Part shown: positions 1 through 6,320 of the stretch, piece by piece | Position numbering within the stretch: the first letter of the stretch is position 1 | Layout: every line of letters starts with the position of its first letter | NCBI GenBank assembly: GCA_004299545.1 | Contig: SCRB01000422.1 | Location: forward strand, 1-7,371 | Reading direction: 5' to 3' | Source of the DNA: Rhizobiaceae bacterium | GTDB taxonomy: Bacteria > Pseudomonadota > Alphaproteobacteria > Rhizobiales > Rhizobiaceae | Length of the DNA stretch: 7,371 nucleotides | Notes under the pieces: model-generated | Seen by the model: the letters and a program-made list of their open reading frames with translations, nothing else | Told to the model about the DNA's origin: nothing | Databases searched by the model: none | Position numbers and translations under genes: made by a program

Positions 1-899
1 CGCCGGATGCCGGGATGGACAAGGTCACCTGGTTTCGCGCCGGCGGTCCGGCGGATCTCCTGTTCCAGCCGGCGGACGAGGACGATCTCGGGCTTTTCCT
101 GAAAGCGCTGCCGCTGGAGGTTCCGGTAACGGTCGTCGGGATCGGGTCGAACCTGCTCGTCCGCGAAGACGGCATAAGAGGCGTCGTCATCCGCCTCTCC
201 GCGAAGGGGTTCGGCGAGGCGCGCCCGGTTTCGGCAATGCGCCTCAGCGTTGGCGCCGCCATTCCCGACAAGCGCGTCGCGGCGATCGCACTCGACGCGG
301 GCATCGGCGGCTTCCACTTCTATCACGGCATACCGGGCGGGATCGGCGGTGCGCTTCGGATGAATGCCGGCGCGAACGGCGTCGAAACGGCCGCGCGCGT
401 CGTCGAGGTGCGGGCCATCGACCGGGCTGGCGAGCTGCATGTCCTGTCGAACGAGGCGATGGGCTATGCTTATCGTATCTCCGCCGCGCCGAAAGACCTG
501 ATCTTCACCGGCGCAGTGCTGGAAGGCTATGCGGAAGACAAGACGGCGATCAAGGCCGAGATGGACGCCGTGCAGCATCACAGGGAGACGGTGCAGCCGA
601 TCCGCGAGAAGACAGGCGGTTCGACCTTCAAGAACCCACCCGGGACGTCCGCGTGGAAGGAAATCGACGAGGCGGGCTGTCGGGGCCTGATGATCGGTGG
701 TGCGCAGATGTCGCCGATGCATTGCAATTTCATGATCAATATGGATTCGGCGACGGGCTATGACCTCGAATATCTCGGCGAGACGGTCAGGGCGCGCGTC
801 CTCGAACATTCGGGCATAAGGCTGGAATGGGAAATCAAGCGCATCGGCGCGTTCAGGACAGGGCGCGCCGTGCAGGAATTTCTCGGCCAGATGCTGTGA
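1..899 (+). CDS. murB: UDP-N-acetylmuramate dehydrogenase MurB (5' partial)
   Basis: MurB is the cytoplasmic FAD enzyme that uses NADPH to reduce UDP-GlcNAc-enolpyruvate to UDP-MurNAc, the second committed step of peptidoglycan precursor synthesis. The gene is cut by the window edge. Codons from base 3 read P-D-A-G before the Met at base 15, and rhizobial MurB proteins have similar residues ahead of this Met, so the true start is upstream and roughly 20-25 residues are missing. Numbering from that Met, the FAD-binding part shows [10 protein letters not shown] (40-49) and [18 protein letters not shown] (105-122). Arg154 in YRIS and Ser203 in GGSTFKNP match the active-site Arg and the catalytic Ser that protonates the enol. 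Glu273 in EWEIKRIG fits the C-terminal catalytic Glu. The short insertion-poor form suits the type II class. It would follow murC in a typical dcw cluster, but that lies outside the window. Confidence 0.96.
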   Translation, partial: PDAGMDKVTWFRAGGPADLLFQPADEDDLGLFLKALPLEVPVTVVGIGSNLLVREDGIRGVVIRLSAKGFGEARPVSAMRLSVGAAIPDKRVAAIALDAGIGGFHFYHGIPGGIGGALRMNAGANGVETAARVVEVRAIDRAGELHVLSNEAMGYAYRISAAPKDLIFTGAVLEGYAEDKTAIKAEMDAVQHHRETVQPIREKTGGSTFKNPPGTSAWKEIDEAGCRGLMIGGAQMSPMHCNFMINMDSATGYDLEYLGETVRARVLEHSGIRLEWEIKRIGAFRTGRAVQEFLGQML

Positions 900-945
900 A
901 ATGCGGCCTTGCAGCCGATAAATTCGCGCCTTTGTCGAAAAAAGT

Positions 946-1079
946 GAATCGCTTTGAATCCTGCGCTCTTGCCACCGAATCAACTCTCTGATTCTTTGGG
1001 GTGAAAGCGTTTCCTGATTTGAGTCGTTCGACGCGTCTTGCGTTTTCCGCCTGGGTCGTTGCCCGGGAGAGTCGGACTC
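946..1079. promoter_or_regulatory. Cluster of seven GANTC (CcrM-type methylation) sites
   Basis: GANTC occurs at 946-950, 956-960, 977-981, 990-994, 1021-1025, 1069-1073 and 1075-1079, which is seven sites in 134 bases. Scanning the rest of the window by eye I found only eleven more in about 7.2 kb. GANTC is the target of CcrM, the cell-cycle adenine methyltransferase of alphaproteobacteria, and methylated sites in promoters are read by GcrA. The bases at 1020-1026, and the reverse strand of 976-982, also fit the YGAKTCG form I recall for GcrA-responsive sites. The sites are seen directly. Methylation-dependent control of ddlB-ftsQ-ftsA is inference. Confidence 0.6.
990..1002 (+). repeat. 13-base motif GATTCTTTGGGGT, copy 1
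   Basis: This motif is identical to bases 6234-6246 upstream of lpxC. Both copies follow a TCTGA, with two extra bases in the second copy, and both are followed within about 15 bases by TTTCC. Each copy begins with a GANTC site. This copy lies 167 bases before the ddlB start. A shared control element is likely but its role is unknown to me. Confidence 0.55.
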
Positions 1080-1086
1080 AAATCAG
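1014..1086. repeat. Perfect 12-bp inverted repeat with nested hairpin in the ddlB leader
   Basis: The arms CTGATTTGAGTC (1014-1025) and GACTCAAATCAG (1075-1086) are exact reverse complements separated by 49 bases. Inside, CGAC at 1029-1032 can pair with GTCG at 1071-1074, and CCTGGG at 1050-1055 can pair with CCCGGG at 1062-1067 (one G-T pair, 6-base loop). The whole 73 bases can therefore fold as one branched-off stem in RNA. No T run follows, so it is not an intrinsic terminator. It could be a leader structure for ddlB, a small RNA, or the remnant of a small palindromic element. Confidence 0.65.
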
Positions 1087-1169
1087 TCGAAGCGTGAAAC
1101 TGCCCTATCTTGCTTGCGACGAAGCGGGAAAGGGCACTCGCCCGGCGCCAGAGGGGAAGACGAGGGCAG

Positions 1170-2096
1170 ATGTCGAAGAAGCACGTAGCCGTACTGATGG
1201 GAGGGTTTTCCTCCGAACGGCCCGTCAGCCTGTCTTCCGGAACGGCTTGCGCGGATGCGCTGGAGAAGGAAGGCTACCACGTCACGCGCGTCGATGTCGG
1301 CCGCGACATCGCCAAGGTCCTTGAGGACCTCAAACCGGACGCCGCCTTCAACGCCCTTCACGGTCCCTTCGGCGAGGACGGCACGATCCAGGGCGTGCTC
1401 GAATATCTCGGTATTCCCTACACCCATTCGGGCGTCCTCGCCTCGGCTCTCGCCATGAACAAGGAGAAGGCGAAGAAGATCGCGGCGCTTGCTGGCATCC
1501 CGGTTGCCGAAGCGAAGGTGCTCGACCGTTTCTCGATCGGCCCGGACCATCCGATGAAGCCGCCTTATGTGGTCAAGCCGGTCAACGAAGGGTCGAGCTT
1601 CGGCGTCGTCATCGTCAAGGAGAACCAGTCGCATCCGCCGCAGATCATCACTTCGCCGGAATGGCGCTATGGCAATACTGTGATGGTGGAGCGTTTCATC
1701 CATGGGCGCGAACTGACTTGCGCGGTGATGGGTGACGTGGCGCTCGGCGTGACCGAGATCATTCCCGTTGGCCATTCGTTCTATGATTACGATTCAAAAT
1801 ACGTGCCGGGCGGATCAAAACACGAATGCCCGGCAAAAATTTCACCGAATATTTACCAAAAAATACTGACACTCAGCCTGAAGGCTCATCGAGCGATTGG
1901 CTGCCGAGGCGTGTCCAGATCCGACTTCCGCTATGACGACCGCTATTCGGAGAATGGCGAACTCATCTGGCTCGAAGTCAACACCCAGCCCGGAATGACG
2001 CCGACATCGCTCGTGCCCGAGATCGCTGCCGAAGCGGGTCATTCATTCGGCGAATTGTTGAGTTGGATGGTGGAGGACGCTTCGTGTCTGCGTTGA
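1170..2096 (+). CDS. ddlB: D-alanine--D-alanine ligase
   Basis: This is the cytoplasmic ATP-grasp enzyme that joins two D-alanines using ATP, supplying the dipeptide that MurF adds to UDP-MurNAc-tripeptide. The product has 308 residues, close to the 306 of E. coli DdlB. Visible motifs are [11 protein letters not shown] (11-21), with the Glu that contacts the first D-Ala, HGPFGEDG (64-71), VKPVNEGSS (135-143), the omega loop YDYDSKY (205-211), ending in the Lys-Tyr typical of D-Ala-D-Ala rather than D-lactate ligases, and [13 protein letters not shown] (271-283). The open frame runs back to an ATG at 1110, but those 20 residues are Arg-rich and unlike the family. The ATG at 1170 gives the normal N-terminus, with purine-rich GAGGGG (1151-1156) and GAGGG (1162-1166) upstream, neither ideally spaced. 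The end overlaps ftsQ by 13 bases. Residues 209-234 use strikingly different codons (see findings). Confidence 0.97.
   Translation: MSKKHVAVLMGGFSSERPVSLSSGTACADALEKEGYHVTRVDVGRDIAKVLEDLKPDAAFNALHGPFGEDGTIQGVLEYLGIPYTHSGVLASALAMNKEKAKKIAALAGIPVAEAKVLDRFSIGPDHPMKPPYVVKPVNEGSSFGVVIVKENQSHPPQIITSPEWRYGNTVMVERFIHGRELTCAVMGDVALGVTEIIPVGHSFYDYDSKYVPGGSKHECPAKISPNIYQKILTLSLKAHRAIGCRGVSRSDFRYDDRYSENGELIWLEVNTQPGMTPTSLVPEIAAEAGHSFGELLSWMVEDASCLR
2072..2076 (+). promoter_or_regulatory. Ribosome binding site GGAGG for ftsQ
   Basis: GGAGG lies seven bases before the GTG at 2084, inside the end of ddlB. This spacing is ideal and decides the ftsQ start in favour of GTG 2084 over the TTG at 2063 in the same frame. 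Confidence 0.85.
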
Positions 2097-2995
2097 TGTC
2101 GGGAAAGGACGGTTGGAGCGGCGGCGTCCTCTCCGGCGACCTGCGCGTCCTGCCGTCATGGCTGCGCCGGCCTGTCCGTTTCTTCGGGCGGCTGATGGAC
2201 GGTACCGTCGTTCCGCCCCGCTTTTCCGCGACGATCGCCTCGGCCCTGCTCTTCGGCGCGGCCGGCCTTTACGGTTCGTGGGCGGGCGGCCGTATGCCGG
2301 CAATCGTGCAGGCGGTGACGGCACGCACCGGCTTCGCGCTGGCACAGGTCCATATCAGCGGCAATCGCGAAACGTCGGAGATCGACGTGCTCGACAAGAT
2401 CGGCCTCGACGGCTGGACGTCGATGATCGGCTTCAATGCGCATAGCGCGCGCACGCGCATCGGGGACCTGCCCTGGGTCCAGGCTGTTTCAGTGCAGAAG
2501 GTCTATCCTTCGACCGTCAATGTGCGGATCGTGGAGAAGAAGCCCTTCGCCATATGGCAGCACGACGACCAGTTGTCCCTCGTCGAAAAGGACGGTTCCG
2601 TCATCGCGCCTTATTCCGATGCGGCCTTCGCGCATCTTCCGCTGATCGTCGGCCCCGGCGGGCCGGAGAAGGCGGGAGCGATCATCGCCAAGGTTGCCGC
2701 CTATCCGCGCCTGGCGGCGCTGGTGAGGGGTTACATCCGCGTCGGCGACCGCCGCTGGGATCTCAGTCTCTCGAACGGGATAACGATCAAGCTTCCCGAT
2801 GGCGGGGAAGACCAGGCGCTCGCGGATATAGAGAAGATGGACAAGGCTGATCGGCTTCTGTCGCGTGATATCGTTGCCGTGGACATGCGCATGGACGACC
2901 GCATCGTCGTCCAGCTTTCTCCGGAAGCATTCAAGGAGAGGCAGGCGGCATTGAAGGAACGCGACAAGCAACTGCGCAAGGGGCGCAACACATGA
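2084..2995 (+). CDS. ftsQ: Cell division protein FtsQ
   Basis: FtsQ is a single-pass inner-membrane protein that recruits FtsB/FtsL and links the cytoplasmic Z-ring to septal peptidoglycan synthesis in the periplasm. From the GTG start it has 303 residues. The cytoplasmic N-terminus (1-47) is basic toward its end ([11 protein letters not shown]). One membrane segment lies at about 48-66 ([19 protein letters not shown]). A POTRA domain follows at about 84-152, with the typical [13 protein letters not shown] and [21 protein letters not shown]. The FtsQ beta domain at about 153-280 includes [21 protein letters not shown] in two runs. The C-terminus (283-301) is strongly charged. The start is set by GGAGG at 2072-2076, and the resulting N-terminus resembles rhizobial FtsQ. 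It overlaps ddlB by 13 bases and ftsA by 4, which suggests translational coupling. FtsQ diverges quickly, so the position between ddlB and ftsA adds weight. Confidence 0.95.
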   Translation: MSALMSGKDGWSGGVLSGDLRVLPSWLRRPVRFFGRLMDGTVVPPRFSATIASALLFGAAGLYGSWAGGRMPAIVQAVTARTGFALAQVHISGNRETSEIDVLDKIGLDGWTSMIGFNAHSARTRIGDLPWVQAVSVQKVYPSTVNVRIVEKKPFAIWQHDDQLSLVEKDGSVIAPYSDAAFAHLPLIVGPGGPEKAGAIIAKVAAYPRLAALVRGYIRVGDRRWDLSLSNGITIKLPDGGEDQALADIEKMDKADRLLSRDIVAVDMRMDDRIVVQLSPEAFKERQAALKERDKQLRKGRNT

Positions 2996-4302
2996 CCTGG
3001 CTTGTCGGACAACAGGACGGATCGCCCCGGCGTGCCGGCGTGCTCACGGTGCTCGACATCGGATCGAGCAAGATCTGCTGCATCATCGCACGGCTCAAAC
3101 CCTGCGAGGAAAGCCAGCAGTTGCATGGCCGGACGCACAAGATCCAGGTGCTCGGCATCGGCCATCAAAAGTCGCGCGGCGTGAAGTCGGGCGTGGTGAT
3201 CGATCTCGACCGCGCCGAGCAGGCCGTCCGGCTCGCGGTCGATGCGGCCGAGCGCATGGCGCGGCTGACGATCGATTCCCTGATCGTCAACGTGTCGGCC
3301 GGGCGCCTGAAGAGCGAAAGCTTTTCGGCAACCGTCAATCTTGGCGGGCATGAGGTGGATGCCTCCGACATCAAGCGGGTTCTGGCCGCCGGCGCCAAGC
3401 AGGTGTTCAGGGCCGAACGGCAGGTGGTTCATTCGCTTCCCGTCGCGTTTTCTCTCGATACGGAGCGCGGCGTGCGCGATCCGCGGGGTATGATCGGCGA
3501 GACGCTCGGGGTGGACATGCATGTCCTGTCGGGCGACGCCGCGCCGCTGCGCAACCTCGAACTTGCCGTCAACCGCTGTCATCTCTCGGTCGAGCGCATG
3601 GTCGCGGCGCCCTATGCGAGCGGCCTTTCCACGCTCGTCCACGACGAGGCAGAGATGGGTGCGGCCTGCATCGACATGGGCGGCGGCACGACAACGCTGT
3701 CGATCTTTTCCGAGGGCAAGTTCGCCTATGCCGACGTCATGCCGATCGGCGGCAATCATGTCACGCTCGATATGGCGAAGGGACTTTCGACCCGGATCGA
3801 GGACGCGGAGCGGCTCAAGGTCATGCACGGTTCGGCATTGCCGGCAAGCGTCGACGACCGCGACATCGTTTCGGTTCAGCCGATCGGCGGCGACGATACG
3901 GATGTCCCCGTCCAGGTACCGCGCGCCGTCATGACGCGCATCATCCGCGCGCGCATCGACGAGACGCTCGAAATCATCCGTGACCGGCTCAATCGCTCCG
4001 GCTACGGCAACAATGTCGGCAAGCGCGTGGTCCTGACGGGCGGCGCCAGCCAACTGACGGGATTGCCAGAAGCGGCGCGGCGGATTCTCGGACGCAATGT
4101 CCGGATCGGCCGTCCGCTTGGCATAGCCGGCCTTCCGGAAGCGGCGAAAGGCCCGGCATTCGCGGCGGTGGTGGGATTGATGATCTATCCACAGGTCGCG
4201 GCGTTCGAGAGTAAGTTCGCGGCAGGTGCTTTTAGCCAGCGCATGACCGGCACAGGGGGCCGGCTGCACCGCATGAGTCAGTGGTTACGCGATAGTTTCT
4301 AG
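2992..4302 (+). CDS. ftsA: Cell division protein FtsA
   Basis: FtsA is an actin-fold ATPase that binds the FtsZ C-terminal peptide and anchors the Z-ring to the inner membrane. It has 436 residues, slightly longer than E. coli FtsA (420). The phosphate 1 motif is LDIGSSKI (21-28), the phosphate 2 motif CIDMGGGTTTLSIF (226-239), and the adenosine motif VVLTGGASQLTGLPEAA (346-362). The 1C subdomain specific to FtsA lies at about 95-180, including VNVSAGRLKSES. The C-terminal tail GRLHRMSQWLRDSF (423-436) can form the expected amphipathic membrane-targeting helix, with Leu, Met, Trp, Leu and Phe on one face and Arg on the other. A short linker at 403-422 joins it to the core. The ATG overlaps the ftsQ stop as ATGA, and AAGGGG at 2978-2983 lies eight bases ahead, so translation is probably coupled to ftsQ. 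All motifs are intact. Confidence 0.98.
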   Translation: MTWLVGQQDGSPRRAGVLTVLDIGSSKICCIIARLKPCEESQQLHGRTHKIQVLGIGHQKSRGVKSGVVIDLDRAEQAVRLAVDAAERMARLTIDSLIVNVSAGRLKSESFSATVNLGGHEVDASDIKRVLAAGAKQVFRAERQVVHSLPVAFSLDTERGVRDPRGMIGETLGVDMHVLSGDAAPLRNLELAVNRCHLSVERMVAAPYASGLSTLVHDEAEMGAACIDMGGGTTTLSIFSEGKFAYADVMPIGGNHVTLDMAKGLSTRIEDAERLKVMHGSALPASVDDRDIVSVQPIGGDDTDVPVQVPRAVMTRIIRARIDETLEIIRDRLNRSGYGNNVGKRVVLTGGASQLTGLPEAARRILGRNVRIGRPLGIAGLPEAAKGPAFAAVVGLMIYPQVAAFESKFAAGAFSQRMTGTGGRLHRMSQWLRDSF

Positions 4303-4354
4303 TTCAACGGGGTGGGTCCCAGCGTCGCCGGAACGGCTGCGCGGCAGAATAGGC

Positions 4355-4360
4355 AAAGGA
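4355..4360 (+). promoter_or_regulatory. Ribosome binding site AAAGGA for ftsZ
   Basis: AAAGGA lies eight bases before the ATG at 4369 and supports that start over the in-frame GTG at 4312, whose extra 19 residues are unlike FtsZ N-termini. A second purine stretch, GAGG at 4362-4365, lies closer to the start. Confidence 0.75.
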
Positions 4361-4368
4361 CGAGGACA

Positions 4369-6042
4369 ATGACGATCAATCTGCAGAAGCCGGACATTAC
4401 CGAGCTGAAGCCGCGCATCACCGTTTTCGGTGTCGGCGGAGGGGGCGGCAACGCCGTCAACAACATGATTACGGCGGGCCTGCGCGGCGTGGAGTTCGTC
4501 GTCGCCAATACGGATGCGCAGGCGCTGACAATGTCGAAATCGGAGCGGCTGATCCAGCTTGGCGCTCACGTGACCGAGGGACTTGGCGCCGGCTCGCAGC
4601 CGGAAGTGGGACGGGCCGCGGCGGAAGAGTGCATCGACGAGATCGTCGATCACCTCTCCAACACGCATATGTGCTTCGTCACAGCCGGCATGGGCGGCGG
4701 CACCGGCACCGGCGCGGCGCCGGTCGTCGCAAGGGCCGCCCGTGAAAAAGGCATATTGACGGTCGGCGTCGTCACCAAGCCGTTCCACTTCGAGGGCCAG
4801 CGGCGCATGAAGACTGCCGACCTCGGCATCGAGGAACTGCAGAAATGCGTCGATACCCTTATCGTCATTCCGAACCAGAACCTGTTCCGAATCGCCAATG
4901 ACAAGACAACGTTTGCCGACGCGTTCGCGATGGCGGACCAGGTGCTCTATTCGGGCGTCGCCTGCATCACCGACCTGATGGTGAAGGAAGGCCTCATCAA
5001 TCTCGATTTCGCCGATGTCCGCTCCGTCATGCGCGAGATGGGCAAGGCGATGATGGGAACCGGCGAAGCGTCGGGCGAGGGCAGGGCGATGGCCGCGGCC
5101 GAAGCCGCGATCGCCAATCCCCTTCTCGACGAAACCTCCATGAAGGGCGCCAAGGGCCTGCTGATCTCGATCACCGGCGGCCGTGACCTGACCCTTTTCG
5201 AGGTGGACGAGGCGGCGACGCGCATCCGCGAGGAGGTCGACCAGGACGCCAACATCATCCTTGGCGCGACCTTCGACGAGGAACTGGAAGGCGTCATCCG
5301 CGTGTCGGTCGTCGCCACCGGTATCGACAAGCTCGCTTCGGAAATGGCCCAGCCCCTCCCGGCCCGCCAGGCGGCGCCCAAGCAGGTCGCGCAGCGTCCC
5401 GCCGCGGAAGTGCGGCCCGCGGCGCAGATCGCGCAGCCCGAAAAGGTGGCCGAGCCTGTCCATGCAGAGTCCCGGCCGATAGCGGTGGATCCGATCGCGG
5501 AGACCATCCGCGCGGCCGAGACGTCGCGCCAGCCCGCGTTCCAGGCCGCCGATGAATTCCGGCCGCAAAGCAGGATATTCGCCGCTCCCGCTGCCGAATA
5601 CCATCCGCAGCAGGCAGCGGCGCCTACTGCCGCGCCCGCCGCAATCCCGACCGCCGCAATCCCGGCGCAACCCGCTGCCGCCGCCCCGCGCATGCCGCGT
5701 GTCGAGGACTTCCCGCCGGCAGTGCGTGCCGAACTCGAAGCCAGCCGCCGGCCCGCCGCCGAGCAGGAAGAGCGGGGGCCGATGGGACTTTTGAAGCGCC
5801 TGACGCATGGCCTTTCACGCCGCGAGGAAGAGCCGGCGAAACTGCAGCCGGCGCAGCCGCGCGAGCCGAAACTGCGCCAGCCGGCACCGGAAGCCCGCCG
5901 GCTGTCGAGTCACGATCCGCAGGTCTATGCGCCCCGGCGCGGGCAACTCGACGATCATGGCCGCGTTGCTGCGCAACCCAGGGATGCGCATGAGGACGAC
6001 CAGCTTGAAATTCCTGCCTTCCTCAGGCGTCAGGCGAACTGA
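4369..6042 (+). CDS. ftsZ: Cell division protein FtsZ, long-linker alphaproteobacterial form
   Basis: FtsZ is the tubulin-like GTPase that polymerises into the cytokinetic ring. The product has 557 residues against about 383 in E. coli, the difference being the linker. GTP-binding parts are [15 protein letters not shown] (19-33), the signature [14 protein letters not shown] (107-120), and NTDAQAL (47-53). The catalytic T7 loop NLDFADV (211-217) has both Asp residues (213, 216). The tubulin-like core ends near 318. The linker, about 319-543, is rich in Ala, Pro, Gln and Arg, with a denser block at 441-487 described in findings. The tail [15 protein letters not shown] (543-557) is the conserved peptide that binds FtsA and other partners. 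This is the full FtsZ type; the shorter second FtsZ of some rhizobia lacks this tail. A 66-base gap separates it from ftsA, and AAAGGA at 4355-4360 sets the start. An intrinsic terminator follows. Confidence 0.99.
   Translation: MTINLQKPDITELKPRITVFGVGGGGGNAVNNMITAGLRGVEFVVANTDAQALTMSKSERLIQLGAHVTEGLGAGSQPEVGRAAAEECIDEIVDHLSNTHMCFVTAGMGGGTGTGAAPVVARAAREKGILTVGVVTKPFHFEGQRRMKTADLGIEELQKCVDTLIVIPNQNLFRIANDKTTFADAFAMADQVLYSGVACITDLMVKEGLINLDFADVRSVMREMGKAMMGTGEASGEGRAMAAAEAAIANPLLDETSMKGAKGLLISITGGRDLTLFEVDEAATRIREEVDQDANIILGATFDEELEGVIRVSVVATGIDKLASEMAQPLPARQAAPKQVAQRPAAEVRPAAQIAQPEKVAEPVHAESRPIAVDPIAETIRAAETSRQPAFQAADEFRPQSRIFAAPAAEYHPQQAAAPTAAPAAIPTAAIPAQPAAAAPRMPRVEDFPPAVRAELEASRRPAAEQEERGPMGLLKRLTHGLSRREEEPAKLQPAQPREPKLRQPAPEARRLSSHDPQVYAPRRGQLDDHGRVAAQPRDAHEDDQLEIPAFLRRQAN
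5638..5667 (+). repeat. Two tandem 15-base units in the ftsZ linker
   Basis: GCCGCAATCCCG occurs at 5638-5649 and again at 5653-5664, giving two 15-base units that encode AAIPT and AAIPA. It looks like a recent in-frame duplication within the disordered linker, where length change is tolerated. Confidence 0.6.
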
Positions 6043-6066
6043 CGTTACAAGGGACCATAAAATGTG

Positions 6067-6097
6067 AGGGCGGAAGTCTCGACTTCCGCCCTTTTTT
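6067..6097 (+). terminator. Intrinsic terminator after ftsZ
   Basis: AGGGCGGAAGT (6067-6077) pairs perfectly with ACTTCCGCCCT (6082-6092) around a CTCG loop, and T runs from 6092 to 6097. The stem of 11 bp with six T residues, 25 bases after the ftsZ stop, is a strong rho-independent terminator. It marks the end of the division operon and implies that lpxC is mainly transcribed from its own promoter. Confidence 0.93.
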
Positions 6098-6127
6098 ATG
6101 GAAAAAGAGGAATGAAAACAGGCGCTT

Positions 6128-6150
6128 GATATTTCGGTGCACGAAATATC
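6128..6150. promoter_or_regulatory. Perfect 9-bp dyad, possible operator upstream of lpxC
   Basis: GATATTTCG (6128-6136) and CGAAATATC (6142-6150) are exact reverse complements around GTGCA. The short, symmetric, A+T-rich arms look like a binding site for a dimeric repressor or activator. It begins within a TTGATA that could serve as a -35 element. I do not recognise the motif as that of a known regulator. It could also form a hairpin in RNA, but no T run follows. Confidence 0.5.
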
Positions 6151-6233
6151 CCTGTAACATCGGGTAAGAAACCGTGATTTGGTGTGTCTTTTCGCGGCTA
6201 CTATGTTTCAGCCCGAATAAAGTCGGGGTCTGA

Positions 6234-6246
6234 GATTCTTTGGGGT
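6234..6246 (+). repeat. 13-base motif GATTCTTTGGGGT, copy 2
   Basis: Identical to bases 990-1002 in the murB-ddlB gap, and again starting with GATTC. It lies 74 bases before the lpxC ATG, and it holds the only GANTC site in the lpxC leader. Confidence 0.55.
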
Positions 6247-6281
6247 TGTTTCTCTTTCCGGCGAGAAAAATATCTCCTGCA

Positions 6282-6304
6282 TTCCGCATCGTCGAAATGC
6301 GGAA
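6282..6304 (+). promoter_or_regulatory. Hairpin covering the likely lpxC ribosome binding site
   Basis: TTCCGCAT (6282-6289) pairs perfectly with ATGCGGAA (6297-6304) around a 7-base loop. The right arm contains GGAA, the best Shine-Dalgarno-like sequence before lpxC, seven bases from the GTG at 6312. A weaker alternative pairs GCATT (6279-6283) with AATGC (6296-6300), which would leave GGAA free. The pairing is seen; a role in holding down lpxC translation is inference. Confidence 0.5.
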
Positions 6305-6320
6305 CTGATTGGTGCGGGTC

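Larger units (their letters stand above)
900..1169. other. Non-coding gap between murB and ddlB
   Basis: These 270 bases carry no convincing gene. The region is more A+T-rich than its neighbours and is unusually long for a cluster whose next three genes overlap. It holds seven GANTC sites, a perfect 12-bp inverted repeat and a 13-base motif also found before lpxC, each listed separately. I see no intrinsic terminator after murB: the only short stem, CGGC at 904-907 with GCCG at 914-917, has no T run behind it. I infer that a promoter for ddlB-ftsQ-ftsA lies here, but I could not pick a convincing -35/-10 pair. Confidence 0.7.
6098..6320 (+). other. Non-coding leader and promoter region of lpxC
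   Basis: These 223 bases between the ftsZ terminator and lpxC are clearly richer in A+T than the genes around them. They contain a 9-bp dyad, the second copy of the 13-base motif with one GANTC site, and a hairpin over the likely ribosome binding site, each listed separately. A promoter must be expected here because of the terminator upstream. TACTAT at 6199-6204 is a possible -10, but no good -35 stands 16-18 bases ahead of it, so I do not call it. Confidence 0.6.

Noticed and set aside
904..917. A short CGGC/GCCG stem after murB as a terminator
   Set aside because: The stem has only four pairs and there is no T run behind it.
932..960. TTGTCG with TGAATC at 17 bases as a ddlB promoter
   Set aside because: The -10 match is very poor, so the right spacing alone does not support it.
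1110..1169. A 20-residue N-terminal extension of Ddl from ATG 1110
   Set aside because: The added residues are Arg-rich and unlike the Ddl family, and the start at 1170 gives the normal length of 308.
1001..1324. A 107-residue open frame beginning GTG in the murB-ddlB gap
   Set aside because: It runs about 155 bases into ddlB in another frame, spans the inverted repeat, is Arg-rich like a frame shadow, and has no good ribosome binding site.
1083..1775. A 230-residue minus-strand open frame opposite ddlB
   Set aside because: It is the reverse shadow of a high-G+C gene and shows no recognisable domain.
2731..4269. A 512-residue minus-strand open frame opposite ftsQ/ftsA
   Set aside because: Long antisense frames are common in G+C-rich DNA. 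The product is rich in Arg, His and Asp without any domain, and the sense strand encodes intact FtsA.
4285..5808. A 507-residue minus-strand open frame opposite ftsZ
   Set aside because: It is a reverse shadow of the highly conserved ftsZ gene with low-complexity composition.
6098..6115. A five-codon ATG frame (MEKEE) right after the ftsZ terminator, as a possible leader peptide
   Set aside because: It starts in the T run of the terminator, has no ribosome binding site and no attenuator-like structure tied to it.
6199..6204. TACTAT as a -10 element for lpxC
   Set aside because: It matches only four of six consensus bases, and the nearest -35-like TTGGTG at 6179-6184 is just 14 bases away.
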